Shown: positions 7,397-19,800, counted from the stretch's first letter. The stretch: DNA of 64,000 bases from Sporomusa malonica (GCF_900176355.1 NZ_FWXI01000005.1:62001-126000); one strand, 5' to 3'. Program-made: numbers and translations. Notes: generated by a model not told the origin, from the sequence alone.

Positions 7397-10153
7397 TTAC
7401 CTATTTTGCGGTAAAAAACCGCGGCGCGCAGGACGACGCTTGAATACATGCTTGAATCCGTTTAATATGAGGGTCCAGCCTGATACTATCAAAACCAGCG
7501 CCCAGTTGCCCAGTGAAAGCGGCACGGTGGAAAAAATAGCACTTAAGAATGGTACATACATGACTGAAAGTTGCATAATGGTTGAAAAAGCAACAGCCAT
7601 AAGTAAATATTTGTTACTGGTAAATTTAAGTTCGAAGATGGTGGCTGTTTCTGACCGGCAGTCAAATACATGGAACATCTGACAATATACCAGTGTGGCA
7701 AATGCTGCTGTTCGGGCTAACGCTAAATCATTCTGTAGATAGTATATCACACTAAAGACAAAAAGTGTGCTTAAACCAATTTGAATACCGCGTCCAATGA
7801 CTTTTCGGCTTAAGCCGCGAGAAAAAACACTCTCACCTGGGTGCCGGGGAGGTCGCTGCATAATGTTAGGGTTAGTGGGATCAATGCCAAGTGCCATGGC
7901 TGGCAGCCCATCGGTAACAAGATTTACCCAAAGTATCTGGACAGGCAGGAGTGGCATGGGTAACCCAAACAGTGCGGCTAAAAACATGGTAAGAACTTCA
8001 CCGATATTGCAGGATAACAGGTATCTGATGAATTTCCTGATGTTCTCATAAATGCCGCGTCCTTCCTCTACTGCTGCGACAATTGTTGCAAAGTTGTCAT
8101 CAGCTAAGACCATGGCAGACGCTTCTTTGGTGACATCGGTGCCAGTAATCCCCATGGCTATGCCGATATCGGCTTCTTTTATGGCTGGTGCATCATTAAC
8201 GCCATCGCCCGTCATGGCCACAATATGCCCTTGACGCTTAAGCGCCCGGACAATTCTCAACTTATGGGCGGGAGAAACCCGAGCATAAACTGTGACTTTG
8301 TTGACAATGGCATCAAGATCGCTTTCGCTCATGGCGTCAAGATCCTTACCGGTGAGTGCTTTATGCTGGCCTTCTTTATAGATTTGTAGCTCCTGGGCAA
8401 TGGCTATAGCCGTATTTATATGGTCGCCGGTGATCATAACTGTTTTAATACCGGCTTCACGGCACCGGGCAATAGAAGATTTGGCTTCTTCACGCGGTGG
8501 ATCAATCATGCCAATGAGCCCCGAGAATACCAGGTCATTCTCGATAGTTTCGTCAGGGTTTTGCGCTTGCGCCGGCGTTAATCTGCGATAAGCCACCGCA
8601 AGTACTCTGAGGGCCTGAGACGCCATCTGATCGTTAATACTGTTTATTTTAGCAATGTGGTCGCTGGTTAGCGAAGTAGGACCTGCTGCCGTATGGTAAT
8701 AGCGGCATAATTCGAGTATGGTGTCAGGAGCACCTTTGATATATAAAATATTATTGTTGTTGACATCACGATACACGACAGACATGCGGCGGCGTTCAGA
8801 TTCAAATGGAATCTCGGCCACCCGTTTTTGCACTTTCTCAACCTCAGCCTGCCAAATGGAGGCTTTGGCAGCAGCTACAACAATAGCACCTTCGGTAGGA
8901 TCACCTTCCACTGACCAGCCGGTTTCGTTTTTGGTACGCCAGATGCCGGTTATAGCGATATTGTTTTGTTTTAACGTGCTATTATTACAGAGGGCACCAA
9001 TGGTGAGGCATTGGTGCAAAGCTTTATCTTTACTGATATCAAGTGGCTGCTGATTAAGTAGAATATTCCCCTTAATATCATACCCAACTCCGGTAATTTC
9101 ATAGTTATTTCCGTCAGTAAATAACTGCCGAACTGTCATGGCATTTTGCGTTAACGTGCCGGTCTTATCTGAACATATTGCGGTAGTACAGCCAAGTGTT
9201 TCAACTGCTGGCAGTTTCCGGATAATAGCTCGCTGCCTAATCATTCGCTGGACGCCAAGCGCTAGGGCTACTGTTACGATAGCTGGAAGGCCTTCTGGAA
9301 TAGCGGCAACGGCTAGGCTGATGCCAGCCATACACATGAGAAATAGCGATTCACCTTTGGCCACACCGGTAATGACAACGACTAAACATATAAATAGACA
9401 GCCCCAAACAAGCCATTTCCCGAGATGGTCAAGTCGCCGTTCCAGCGGGGTGGCCTCTTCGGTTGTTGTCTGGATCATACCGGCAATATGACCTACTTCT
9501 GTGGCCATGCCGGACGCACATACGACAGCTTTGCCACGGCCTCTGACTACACTGGTGCCAGCATAGACCATGTTCTTTCTGTCGCCCAAGGGAGCGTCTT
9601 CACTATACCTACGGTCAGCTACTTTGCGCACAGGCATGGATTCGCCGGTTAGCGCTGCCTCTTCTACTTCCATATTGTGAACATCAATAAGTCGGCCGTC
9701 GGCAGCTAGTTTATCACCAGCCTCTAGTATTAGAATATCGCCAGGTACAAGCTCTCTGGCTGGAATTTGCTGCACCATGCTGTTCCTAATTACTCTGGCG
9801 GTGGGCGAAGCTAGCTTCTTTAATGCGGACAGCGACTGTTCAGCCCTGTATTCCTGAATAAACCCTAATATGGCATTCATAAGGACAATGATTAAAATAG
9901 TGATGGCATCGGCATATTCGCCCAGAAAGGCGGATATCAGCGTGGCTCCTAATAAGACTAATACCATGAAATCTTGAAACTGTGCTAAAAACCGTTTCCA
10001 CCAGGCTGTTTTTTCTTTTTCTGCTAACTCGTTAAATCCGAATTTGTCTAGCCTGGTGTTGACCTCAGAAGAAGATAACCCGTCTACAAAACTTGTTTGC
10101 CAGAATTGAACTACTTCATCTGGCGTACGTGCATACCATTTTTCCCTATCCAT
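7397..10153 (-). CDS. Calcium-translocating P-type ATPase, SERCA/PMCA type
   Basis: An ATP-driven cation pump of the inner membrane, closest to bacterial Ca2+-ATPases (YloB/LMCA1 type). The 918-aa protein has the N-terminal cation-ATPase domain, the actuator motif LTGES, the membrane motif [15 protein letters not shown], the phosphorylation site DKTGTLTQN and the hinge GDGVNDAPA. The C-terminal domain supplies further membrane segments. The PEGLP motif together with a full C-terminal domain points to calcium rather than heavy metals, and there is no CPC motif. ATG 10153 has a GAGGTGGG site. It is divergent from rqcH. In B. subtilis the homologue acts in spores and calcium export. Confidence 0.92.
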   Translation of the reverse strand: MDREKWYARTPDEVVQFWQTSFVDGLSSSEVNTRLDKFGFNELAEKEKTAWWKRFLAQFQDFMVLVLLGATLISAFLGEYADAITILIIVLMNAILGFIQEYRAEQSLSALKKLASPTARVIRNSMVQQIPARELVPGDILILEAGDKLAADGRLIDVHNMEVEEAALTGESMPVRKVADRRYSEDAPLGDRKNMVYAGTSVVRGRGKAVVCASGMATEVGHIAGMIQTTTEEATPLERRLDHLGKWLVWGCLFICLVVVITGVAKGESLFLMCMAGISLAVAAIPEGLPAIVTVALALGVQRMIRQRAIIRKLPAVETLGCTTAICSDKTGTLTQNAMTVRQLFTDGNNYEITGVGYDIKGNILLNQQPLDISKDKALHQCLTIGALCNNSTLKQNNIAITGIWRTKNETGWSVEGDPTEGAIVVAAAKASIWQAEVEKVQKRVAEIPFESERRRMSVVYRDVNNNNILYIKGAPDTILELCRYYHTAAGPTSLTSDHIAKINSINDQMASQALRVLAVAYRRLTPAQAQNPDETIENDLVFSGLIGMIDPPREEAKSSIARCREAGIKTVMITGDHINTAIAIAQELQIYKEGQHKALTGKDLDAMSESDLDAIVNKVTVYARVSPAHKLRIVRALKRQGHIVAMTGDGVNDAPAIKEADIGIAMGITGTDVTKEASAMVLADDNFATIVAAVEEGRGIYENIRKFIRYLLSCNIGEVLTMFLAALFGLPMPLLPVQILWVNLVTDGLPAMALGIDPTNPNIMQRPPRHPGESVFSRGLSRKVIGRGIQIGLSTLFVFSVIYYLQNDLALARTAAFATLVYCQMFHVFDCRSETATIFELKFTSNKYLLMAVAFSTIMQLSVMYVPFLSAIFSTVPLSLGNWALVLIVSGWTLILNGFKHVFKRRPARRGFLPQNR

Positions 10154-10226
10154 GCAGCCCACCTCGCTAACATGCGTATTGCTTTATTAACCATGTTATT
10201 CTGCTGGATGGTGAATTAGACCGAGT

Positions 10227-10256
10227 TTGACCGCTAATTGCCAAGGGTGTTATACT
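10227..10256 (+). promoter_or_regulatory. Probable sigma-A promoter of rqcH
   Basis: TTGACC and TATACT are separated by 18 bp, 45 bp upstream of the rqcH start codon. This is a near-consensus housekeeping promoter in the 147-bp divergent spacer. Confidence 0.6.
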
Positions 10257-10300
10257 ATTGGCAAATTGTCCAAGTTCTACAAATTGACGGAGGTCACGTT

Positions 10301-12608
<2,308 letters not shown>

Positions 12609-13562
12609 TTATCTCTCCTCTCTTTTTATAGCATCCAACTGCTTAAGTATGTTGGACATATCAGACGGGATTGGGGCGGTAAACACCATAGCCTCACCAG
12701 TGGCAGGGTGCTTAAGTGATAGTTCGGCCGAATGCAGTGCCTGGCCCTCAATGGCAAAGCGTTTTTTCTCAGGGCCGTATTTTGGGTCTCCTACAACTGG
12801 GTGGCCAATATACTGCATATGAACTCTGATTTGGTGAGTCCGGCCTGTCTGTAGTTTGCATTCAACAAGTGTAAAATTGACAAACCTCTCGACAACGCGG
12901 AAACGGGTTACGGCTTCTTTGCTGTTGCTAAAGGTAACAGCCATTTTTTTTCGGTCAGATGCGTGACGTCCAATGGGCGCATTGATAATCCCCTGTTCTT
13001 CAGCAATATTCCCATGTACAATAGCAACATATTTACGGCTGGCTGTGCGGCTTTTAATTTGTTCAGCCAAGTTAAGGTGCGAGCGATCATTTTTGGCGGC
13101 CACCATGACACCTGACGTATCTTTATCTAGGCGATGTACAATGCCAGGGCGAATTTCACCATTGATGCCTGACAAGTCCTTGCAATGTTCAAGCAGTGCG
13201 TTAACTAATGTGCCCTGATAGTTACCGGCTGCTGGATGAACAACCATGCCGCGCAGCTTGTTAACAACAATAATATCGGAATCTTCATAAATAATGGCAA
13301 GTGGAATAGCTTCAGCCATAATTTCAACAGGTTTAGCTTCTGGAAAGGTTATACTGATGCTGTCTTCAGCCTGTGCTTTATAATTGGCTTTAGCTGCCTT
13401 GCCATTAATTGTTACTAACCCGTCGGCAATTAATTTTTGCAGATGAGAGCGGGACATTTCGGGAAACCGTTTTGTTAGCAGAACATCCAATCTGACGCTC
13501 TGTTCCTCGGCGCTTACCTCAAAGACTGGTGTATTGCTGACGTTACAATGATTTTGTTCCAC
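12609..13562 (-). CDS. RluD/RluC-family 23S rRNA pseudouridine synthase
   Basis: Isomerises uridines in large-subunit rRNA. The 317-aa protein has an N-terminal S4 RNA-binding domain (about 15-75, RLDVLLTKRFPEMSRSHLQKLI) and a catalytic domain with GIVHRLDKDTSGVMV, where the Asp is the nucleophile. The later TGRTHQIRVHM segment is also a family mark. The start is GTG 13562, with AGGAT at suitable spacing. It lies between lspA and pyrR; in B. subtilis the equivalent gene is ylyB. Which uridines it modifies cannot be read from sequence. Confidence 0.93.
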   Translation of the reverse strand: MEQNHCNVSNTPVFEVSAEEQSVRLDVLLTKRFPEMSRSHLQKLIADGLVTINGKAAKANYKAQAEDSISITFPEAKPVEIMAEAIPLAIIYEDSDIIVVNKLRGMVVHPAAGNYQGTLVNALLEHCKDLSGINGEIRPGIVHRLDKDTSGVMVAAKNDRSHLNLAEQIKSRTASRKYVAIVHGNIAEEQGIINAPIGRHASDRKKMAVTFSNSKEAVTRFRVVERFVNFTLVECKLQTGRTHQIRVHMQYIGHPVVGDPKYGPEKKRFAIEGQALHSAELSLKHPATGEAMVFTAPIPSDMSNILKQLDAIKREER

Positions 13563-13571
13563 AATATCATC

Positions 13572-14045
13572 CTATCTTGTATTTTCTTGGTTTTCGTTTG
13601 GAAAAGACATAAAAACAAGGGTATAAATGACGCAGCCAACACCTGTTACAATCGCAACATCGGCCACATTAAAAACTGGCCAGATGCGAAAATCGAAAAA
13701 GTCCACCACATATCCGGTTTGTACTCTGTCAATAACATTGCCAATAGCGCCGCCTACAAGAAGGCTTAATCCTAATCGCATAAGTCGAAAATTCTCGGGA
13801 ATATGTTTAAAAAAATAAACAGTAAGCGCCAACATAAGAAACGCAATAACAATAAAAAATATCCGTTGATTTTCCAAAATGCCAAAGGCAGCGCCAGGGT
13901 TTAACACATAGGTTATATGAAATATGTTGTCAAGCACAGGTAATGACATTCCAGGCAGCATATGGGTCTGGACAACCTGTTTTGCCCACTGGTCAATAAC
14001 GACTACGACGACTGCGATGGTTCCTAGTAATAATATCGGCACCAA
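13572..14045 (-). CDS. lspA: Lipoprotein signal peptidase (signal peptidase II)
   Basis: An aspartic membrane protease that removes signal peptides from diacylglyceryl-modified prolipoproteins. The 157-aa protein has four predicted membrane segments. The catalytic aspartates lie in GNVIDRVQTG and FNVADVAI, and VLNPGAAFGIL is a further conserved block. The start is TTG 14045, or GTG 14042 in the same frame; both suit the GGAGAG site. It starts the lspA-rlu-pyrR run. A substrate is visible in this window: the solute-binding lipoprotein at 23.3-24.5 kb. Confidence 0.95.
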   Translation of the reverse strand: MVPILLLGTIAVVVVVIDQWAKQVVQTHMLPGMSLPVLDNIFHITYVLNPGAAFGILENQRIFFIVIAFLMLALTVYFFKHIPENFRLMRLGLSLLVGGAIGNVIDRVQTGYVVDFFDFRIWPVFNVADVAIVTGVGCVIYTLVFMSFPNENQENTR

Positions 14046-14114
14046 AATTCTCTCCTATCCTTATTCAAATGCCTTAAACTATGATAACATGATACCGGAA
14101 AATTTTCCAAACGT

Positions 14115-14148
14115 AAAGAAGCGCGGCGAAGATTGCCACGCTTCTTCA
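14115..14148 (-). terminator. Possible terminator overlapping the VTT-gene stop
   Basis: An AAGAAGCG/CGCTTCTT stem with a 15-base loop overlaps the stop codon of the VTT gene. The run after the stem (TTTACG) is short, so it is a weak candidate. Confidence 0.35.
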
Positions 14149-14850
14149 CTTATCTTTATTGGGAATAAAATAGCGTTCAATGGTGTCTCGGTAATAATAA
14201 ACGATTAGCCCGGAGGCAATAAGGAATGTTGTAATGACTGTGACTGATTTAAGATTATGGGTGAGATTTTGCCCTAGTATCGAGTACAGCACAATGCCTG
14301 GAGTCTGGCCAATGGCGGTAGCCATAGTAAATTGAAGTAGTGATATTTTTGTCAACCCCGCTCCGTAACTTATAACCTTAAAAGGAACTATGGGGGTCAG
14401 TCGAGTGATAAACACGGCCAATATACCATGTCGTTTGAAAAAGACATTAGTTAAATTTAAATATTTAATACTGACGAAGCGTTCGACTACTGGGCGCCCA
14501 TACCAACGGGCAATACCAAAGTCAAGGGCGGCACCAATCAATGCACCGACCCAGGAATACAACGCGCCGTGCTGCCAGCCGAATATCCAGGCGTTGGTGA
14601 TGGTAATAATAAGCCCTGGAACTAATGGTATCATAGACTGCAAGGTCATAAGTGCAATAGTGGTCAAAGGTGCCCATAGGCCGTAGGACAGAATAAATTG
14701 GCGCAGGCCTTCAAAGTTGCGGCATCTTAAATATGTAATGCCCTCGTTGGCAAACTGCTGCACTCCAGGCAACCCCAAATAAGCGGCTATAACTAGTCCC
14801 AAAACGCCAATTTTAATTAATGCTATGTACTTGGGTTCTGGACGGGCCAT
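14146..14850 (-). CDS. VTT-domain (TVP38/TMEM64, DedA-like) membrane protein
   Basis: An integral membrane protein of 234 aa with about five or six hydrophobic segments. It carries the VTT/SNARE-associated signature: a proline-rich first half (SMIPLVPGLIITITNAWIFG), a glycine-rich GALIGAALDFGIARWYGRP block and the later RLTPIVPFKVISYGAG motif. The family is linked to lipid scramblase or transport activity and membrane homeostasis; no substrate can be assigned. ATG 14850 has GGGAGGT eight bases upstream. It is separated from the yteA-like gene by a strong terminator and repeat copy B, so it probably has its own promoter in 14851-14985. Confidence 0.85.
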   Translation of the reverse strand: MARPEPKYIALIKIGVLGLVIAAYLGLPGVQQFANEGITYLRCRNFEGLRQFILSYGLWAPLTTIALMTLQSMIPLVPGLIITITNAWIFGWQHGALYSWVGALIGAALDFGIARWYGRPVVERFVSIKYLNLTNVFFKRHGILAVFITRLTPIVPFKVISYGAGLTKISLLQFTMATAIGQTPGIVLYSILGQNLTHNLKSVTVITTFLIASGLIVYYYRDTIERYFIPNKDK

Positions 14851-14986
14851 TAGGTACCTCCCTGAAATGCCCTATTTCTATACAAAATATTCGAATGATG
14901 CTAGTGGTGCTAATAGTTTATCAACCTAAATAGTATATCCAGCTGCATGTTTTATAATTAAACATAAGTAAGCAAAATCCTGCACT

Positions 14987-15034
14987 AAAAAAACAAACCG
15001 AGGCTGGTTTTTAGCGCTCGGTTTGTTTTTTCTC
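14987..15034 (-). terminator. Strong bidirectional-looking terminator downstream of the yteA-like gene
   Basis: A long AAACAAACCGAG.../CTCGGTTTGTTT stem with an interior GGTTTTTAGC loop, flanked by A and T tracts. It sits beyond repeat copy B and should end transcripts coming from the yteA-like gene. Confidence 0.8.
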
Positions 15035-15040
15035 TTCTTG

Positions 15041-15129
15041 TCCTGTTAGAAAGTATAACTTTCCGTCTGGATAAGGGCAACATCGGCTTCCGCTTTCGCT
15101 AAGGCTCGGCGCAAGCCGTGTTTTCTTTA
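15041..15129 (+). repeat. 90-bp structured dispersed repeat, copy B
   Basis: Same element as copies A, C and D, here in the orientation of C and D. The 3' end overlaps the stop codon of the yteA-like gene on the opposite strand. The central hairpin is the most diverged of the four (CGGC...TTCG in place of CGAC...GTCG), while the GAAAGT...ACTTTC and CGGC-GCAA-GCCG hairpins are intact. Confidence 0.85.
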
Positions 15130-15774
15130 GCGTTTTCTGGCGTGGCGGCTAGTGCTGCCCGGTTCGTTTGGAATAGCATCAGCCAGGTCAACAATGCCTT
15201 GGTGTTCATTGCTATTGGGAAATAGTGCCTTATAATCATATGAGCCTGGGATATCTTGTGGGGTATCAGAACTGCCGTATCGTGCCACATCCTGAAGCGC
15301 ATCTTCACCGTCATAGCCAACAAATTCGAATCTGGCCGAATCAAGGAAACTCCTATGAAACGGTGGCTCAAGCGATTCTTCCTCCAGCGGGCGGGGCGTA
15401 ACATCGGTTTGCTCAAAATGTTCTTGGCAACCTATACACTGGGTAGCCCAAGGCAGTGCCTCAAGCCTTTCAGCCGGTATTACAGCGCCGCAGTGGTCAC
15501 AACGTCCGTAGGTGCCAAGGTGGATTTTTTCCAAGGCCCGTTCTACACTACTTAAGAGCACGCGTTCATTGTCCCGAAGTCCCAAATCCTTGCCACGCTC
15601 AAAAGTCTCACTACCTAAGTCAGCCGGATGATTGTCATAGGTGGATAACTCACCTGTTGTGTTGGACAAGGCTGAGCGAAGGCCGTTATCTTCTAGCTCG
15701 ATAATTGTATGAATTAAATCGTGCTTTTTAGCTTCCAACTGTGACTTGAATTTTGTTAATTGTTCAGGGCGCAA
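15127..15774 (-). CDS. TraR/DksA-type zinc-finger protein, YteA family
   Basis: A cytosolic 215-aa protein with an N-terminal helical region (about 1-90) and a C4 zinc finger: CDHCG, then CIGCQ about 21 residues on, preceded by LEKIHLGTYGR as in DksA/TraR proteins. This matches the YteA group that is widespread in spore formers and often annotated as a sporulation-related DksA-like protein. The TTG start at 15774 is supported by a GGGGGG site. The C-terminal ~60 residues end in a basic SRHARKR tail. It may modulate RNA polymerase, but no target is evident. Its stop overlaps repeat copy B. Confidence 0.85.
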   Translation of the reverse strand: MRPEQLTKFKSQLEAKKHDLIHTIIELEDNGLRSALSNTTGELSTYDNHPADLGSETFERGKDLGLRDNERVLLSSVERALEKIHLGTYGRCDHCGAVIPAERLEALPWATQCIGCQEHFEQTDVTPRPLEEESLEPPFHRSFLDSARFEFVGYDGEDALQDVARYGSSDTPQDIPGSYDYKALFPNSNEHQGIVDLADAIPNEPGSTSRHARKR

Positions 15775-15789
15775 GAATAAGCCCCCCTG

Positions 15790-16317
15790 TCAATGAATAA
15801 ATTTGGCGACTTCGGCTAAACGCAGTCGCTCTTTATATTGTTTTGGCTTCTCATCACTATAGCCTAGGCAAATCATAGCTACAGCTCTAAGACGTGGTGG
15901 CGCTTCTACTGTCTCTTCAACTTTCTTTTCATCAAAAGCACCAACCCAGCATGCAGCAATCCCTAGTCCCTCAGCGGCTAACAGAATATTTTGAGTGGCA
16001 GCTGCCGTGTCTTGAAGACAATAAAGCTGAGCGCCGCGTTCGCCGTATCGCTCGTTAGAACGGGCCGGGTCGGCTAAAATAACGATAACGGTGGGCGCGT
16101 CATTGATCTGTGATTGGTCAAAGGAGGCAGAAGCCAGTTTTTCTTTTACTGATGAGTCTTGTACTACATAGAAGTACCAAGGCTGCAGGTTACCAGCGCT
16201 AGGAGCCATATTGCCTGCTTCTAAAATTCTTGTCAAAGTTGGTTCGGGAATTTGTTCAGATTTAAAATCACGGACACTATGGCTTTCACGAATGCAGTCA
16301 AAGATGTCTTTTGTCAT
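15790..16317 (-). CDS. Nitroreductase family flavoprotein
   Basis: An FMN-dependent oxidoreductase of 175 aa. The opening SHSVRDFKSEQIPEPTLTRI and the NMAPSAGNLQPWYFYVV block are the family's FMN-binding signatures. A further GLGIAACWVGAF segment and LGYSDEKPK near the end are also typical. Such enzymes use NAD(P)H to reduce quinones, flavins or nitro compounds; the physiological substrate cannot be inferred. It lies 15 bp upstream of the yteA-like gene and 24 bp downstream of the DUF5665-like gene, so the three may share a transcript. Confidence 0.92.
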   Translation of the reverse strand: MTKDIFDCIRESHSVRDFKSEQIPEPTLTRILEAGNMAPSAGNLQPWYFYVVQDSSVKEKLASASFDQSQINDAPTVIVILADPARSNERYGERGAQLYCLQDTAAATQNILLAAEGLGIAACWVGAFDEKKVEETVEAPPRLRAVAMICLGYSDEKPKQYKERLRLAEVAKFIH

Positions 16318-16341
16318 GTGCCAGCCTCCCAGGATTTGTGA

Positions 16342-16668
16342 TTAGAATGTACCATTTTTGGTTTCAACAAACCGGACAATATCAGCAATAAATCCGCCAA
16401 TGCCGGGTATGTTGAGCATGATCAGCTGCTTGAGGAAAGCGAGCAGCAAGGCAAACACCAAGCTGGCGCCAATAGCTATTCCTAAACCGCGGGCAATACC
16501 AGCCACAAAATTCGTAAAAATCAACCTAGCCGGACGCTCAAGCATCTCCATGTAATCAGCAATGCGCATGGCTTCAAGCCGATTGACAAGCCGTTCTAAT
16601 TGTTTGGCTACAAATTCAGGCTGCTGCTCGTTAGTCTTACTAGTATGTACCCGATTTTTATTGTCCAT
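16342..16668 (-). CDS. DUF5665-like small membrane protein
   Basis: A 108-aa protein with an N-terminal soluble helix (about 1-45, rich in Glu and Arg) and one or two hydrophobic segments: FVAGIARGLGIAIGASLVFALLL and a shorter C-terminal stretch around IPGIGGFIADIV. The pattern matches the small Firmicutes family often annotated DUF5665; its function is unknown. ATG 16668 is preceded by a GGTGGGGG stretch. It sits between ileS and the nitroreductase gene. Confidence 0.75.
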   Translation of the reverse strand: MDNKNRVHTSKTNEQQPEFVAKQLERLVNRLEAMRIADYMEMLERPARLIFTNFVAGIARGLGIAIGASLVFALLLAFLKQLIMLNIPGIGGFIADIVRFVETKNGTF

Positions 16669-16709
16669 ACAAACAGTCCCCCACCTGTATTATTATTACC
16701 CTGCTCAAT

Positions 16710-16743
16710 AAAAATAAACCGGGATTAAACTCCCGGTTTATTT
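16710..16743 (-). terminator. Rho-independent terminator of ileS
   Basis: A perfect AAATAAACCGGGA/TCCCGGTTTATTT stem with a six-base loop immediately after the ileS stop codon, followed on the minus strand by TTTTTAT. Confidence 0.88.
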
Positions 16744-16746
16744 TGC

Positions 16747-19539
16747 TTACATATTTTTTACTACGGTAGCGCACCGCTGACAGAGAACTGAATGCTCTTT
16801 GTCCTGGTTCACTGTAGGACTATAAATCCAGCAACGTTCGCATTTGACGCCTTGCGCCGGAGCTACAGCAACAGCTAGCTGCATGTCGACGGCACGATAG
16901 GCTTCACCTGGAGCTTGTTCAAGTGTATCAAATAAAGTTATGTCAGAAACAATGAGCAGTGTGGCTAAATCATCCTTGATGGCTGAAAGGGCGGTGAGAT
17001 CCTCGCCAGCAGCATAGAGGCTGACAGCAGCGTCTAATGAGTGACCAATGACTTTATTGCGACGGGCTGTTTCAAGGGCTTTTGTAATTTCACTACGCAT
17101 CTCGAGGATTTTATTCCATTTGGCTTCCAGGGCTGCATCAAGATATTCTGGATGGGCAATCGGCCAGCTGGTTAGCTGCACACTTTCAGGGTGTCCCTGT
17201 TCTTTAGGCATATGCTGCCATACCTCTTCGGAAGTAAAGGTCAATACTGGCGCCATAACAACTACTAGTGTATTGAGAATTTCGTACATGGTCGATTGAG
17301 CAGCGCGGCGTTCAATCGAACCAGGCAGTGCGGTGTAGACACGGTCTTTCAGGATATCGAGATAGATGGCGCTTAAGTCTACAGCACAGAAGTTATGGAC
17401 AGTATGATATAACAGATGGAACTCATAATCTTCGTAGCCTTGGGTGACTTTGGCCCGGACTTGCTCCAGACGCATGAGTGCCCAACGGTCAATCTCGAGA
17501 AGCTGGTCATAGGCAACTCTGTCAGTGTCAGGGTTAAAGTCGTGCAGGCTACCTAAGATGTAACGGAAGGTATTACGGATTTTACGGTATACTTCAGCTA
17601 ATTGCTTCAAAATATCGTTCGAGATGCGGATGTCAGCTTTGTAATCGGCTGATGCTACCCATAGACGGAGAACATCGGCGCCATATTGTTTGATAACTTC
17701 CTGTGGGTAAATGACATTGCCAATTGACTTAGACATTTTCCGGCCATCTCCATCAACAACAAAGCCATGGGTCAACACAGCCTTGTACGGTGCAGTGCCG
17801 CGAGTGGCCACTGAGGTTAAGAGTGATGACTGGAACCAGCCGCGATGCTGGTCGCTGCCTTCAAGATAAAGGTCGGCTGGCCACTGAAGCTCCTCGCGCT
17901 GTTCAAGTACTGCTGCATGGCTGGAGCCGCTATCAAACCAAACATCCATAATGTCTGTTTCTTTGCGGAATTCACCGTGAGCGCAGTGCGGGCAGGTAAA
18001 GCCTTGCGGCAGAATTTCTTCTGGTTTTCTTGCCCACCAAGCATCCGAACCTTCGCGCCGGAAAATTTCCTTGACAGCATTGATAGTCGTATCATTAATT
18101 ATATGCTCGTTGCACTTGGTGCAGTAGAAAATTGGAATAGGAACACCCCATACCCGCTGCCGCGAGATGCACCAGTCCTGGCGGTCTGCTACCATATTGT
18201 GAATGCGGTCTTCGCCCCAAGCCGGAATCCATTTAACATCATTAGCAATAGTATTCAATGTCTGGCTTCTAAAGCCTTCTACTGAAGCAAACCATTGTTC
18301 AGTAGCACGGTAAATAATGGGGTTTTTGCATCGCCAGCAGTGAGCATATTGGTGTTTGATCGAGCTTTTGCCAAGCAGCAGGCCAAGACCAGCCAATTCT
18401 TTGATGACAGGTACGTTGGCGTCAGACACAGACATGCCTTCAAATTTACCGCCTTCGGCAGTAAATTTACCTGCGTGATCAACTGGGTTGATGACAGGTA
18501 AACCATATTTCATACCTACTTCAAAATCTTCTTGACCATGGCCGGGAGCAGTATGTACGCAACCGGTACCAGCTTCAAGCGTAACATGGTCGCCGAGAAT
18601 AACGGGCGACTCACGGTCAAAGAATGGGTGACTGAACACCATGCCCTCAATGGCAGCACCTTTCATTGTCGATAAAACAGTATACTCTCCAAGGTTATTG
18701 GCTTTGACAACTGTTTCAACTAATTCGCTGGCAAGGAGATAAATTTCGTCGTTAATCTCCACCCAGGCATATTCAATCTCAGGGTGTATGCTGATAGCAA
18801 CGTTAGCCGGCATTGTCCAGGGAGTTGTCGTCCAGATAACTGCATACACTTTCTCGCGATCAACGCCTACAGGCAGGTTGCCTTTATCATCAATAAGTGG
18901 AAACTTAACGTAGATAGAGTGTGATTTTTTCTCGGCATATTCAATCTCGGCTTCAGCCAACGCGGTTTCACATGAAGTACACCAATAGACTGATTTAAGA
19001 CCTTTGTAAATGTAGCCCTTTTTAGCCATTTCGCCAAATACTTCAATCTGTTTGGCTTCGAACTCAGGATAAAGAGTTACATATGGGTTTTCCCAGTCGC
19101 CGGCTACGCCAAGGCGTTTGAAATCCTCCCGTTGCAAGTCTAAGCACTTGAGGGCATACTGCTTGCATTCACGGCGTAAATCAAGTGGATTGAGCTCATG
19201 ACGGTTTAAGCCAAGAATTTTGATGGCAGCGTGTTCGATTGGCAGTCCGTGGGTATCCCATCCTGGAACGTATGGGGAGTCAAAGCCTTGAAGTGATTTA
19301 TATTTGACGATAATATCTTTAAGAATTTTATTTAAGGCAGTACCAATGTGAATATTACCGTTAGCGTACGGTGGGCCATCATGCAGGACAAATTTTGTCT
19401 TGCCTTTACTCTGAGCCATTTTTTTGTCATAGATCTGTTGGGCGCTCCAGTATTCTAGCATTTTTGGCTCCCGTTCAGGGAGATTGGCGCGCATAGGGAA
19501 CTCTGTCTGCGGCAGGTTAAGTGTTTTGCTGTAATCCAA
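16747..19539 (-). CDS. ileS: Isoleucyl-tRNA synthetase
   Basis: Charges tRNA-Ile. With the TTG start at 19539 it is 930 aa, normal for the bacterial type. It has the HIGH-like NIHIGTALNKIL, the KMSKS motif in GRKMSKSIGNVI, a large editing insertion (about 190-400), the anticodon-binding domain and a C-terminal zinc finger with CERCWIYS and LCQRC. TTG is preferred because GGAGGTG lies six bases upstream; an in-frame ATG at 19554 overlaps that site. A T-box leader precedes the gene, so expression should rise when uncharged tRNA-Ile accumulates. It is monocistronic between leader and terminator. Confidence 0.96.
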   Translation of the reverse strand: MDYSKTLNLPQTEFPMRANLPEREPKMLEYWSAQQIYDKKMAQSKGKTKFVLHDGPPYANGNIHIGTALNKILKDIIVKYKSLQGFDSPYVPGWDTHGLPIEHAAIKILGLNRHELNPLDLRRECKQYALKCLDLQREDFKRLGVAGDWENPYVTLYPEFEAKQIEVFGEMAKKGYIYKGLKSVYWCTSCETALAEAEIEYAEKKSHSIYVKFPLIDDKGNLPVGVDREKVYAVIWTTTPWTMPANVAISIHPEIEYAWVEINDEIYLLASELVETVVKANNLGEYTVLSTMKGAAIEGMVFSHPFFDRESPVILGDHVTLEAGTGCVHTAPGHGQEDFEVGMKYGLPVINPVDHAGKFTAEGGKFEGMSVSDANVPVIKELAGLGLLLGKSSIKHQYAHCWRCKNPIIYRATEQWFASVEGFRSQTLNTIANDVKWIPAWGEDRIHNMVADRQDWCISRQRVWGVPIPIFYCTKCNEHIINDTTINAVKEIFRREGSDAWWARKPEEILPQGFTCPHCAHGEFRKETDIMDVWFDSGSSHAAVLEQREELQWPADLYLEGSDQHRGWFQSSLLTSVATRGTAPYKAVLTHGFVVDGDGRKMSKSIGNVIYPQEVIKQYGADVLRLWVASADYKADIRISNDILKQLAEVYRKIRNTFRYILGSLHDFNPDTDRVAYDQLLEIDRWALMRLEQVRAKVTQGYEDYEFHLLYHTVHNFCAVDLSAIYLDILKDRVYTALPGSIERRAAQSTMYEILNTLVVVMAPVLTFTSEEVWQHMPKEQGHPESVQLTSWPIAHPEYLDAALEAKWNKILEMRSEITKALETARRNKVIGHSLDAAVSLYAAGEDLTALSAIKDDLATLLIVSDITLFDTLEQAPGEAYRAVDMQLAVAVAPAQGVKCERCWIYSPTVNQDKEHSVLCQRCATVVKNM

Positions 19540-19555
19540 AATTAGCACCTCCATA

Positions 19556-19800
19556 AAAATAAAAAAACTCTCATCCCTGAAAAGGGACGAGAGATAAGTT
19601 TCCCGTGGTACCACCCTACTGACTAATGTAGCCGCTTTATAACGCGGTAACGGGCGTCAGACGGCGGAGCCTACTTTAAGTATTTCAGTCCGCAGTTCGG
19701 GAGCGATATGAAACCATGACTTTGGTTACCAGGCTTACACCATTCCTGGTTCGCTGTAAACCGCCATCAGGCGCGTCTCCGTCATTACTGATAAAAAATA
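19556..19800 (-). promoter_or_regulatory. T-box riboswitch of ileS
   Basis: The invariant T-box AGGGTGGTACCACGGGAAAC lies at 19597-19616 (minus strand). It is followed by a CTCTCGTCCC/GGGATGAGAG terminator hairpin and a T run ending next to the ileS ribosome-binding site. Stem I is visible upstream: an AGTA loop-E half near 19787, an apical AATGGTGTAAG loop flanked by CCAGG/CCTGG, and a base formed by GACGG/CCGTC. The specifier loop lies around 19676-19690 and contains GAA followed by ATA; no ATC is seen in it. Confidence 0.93.
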
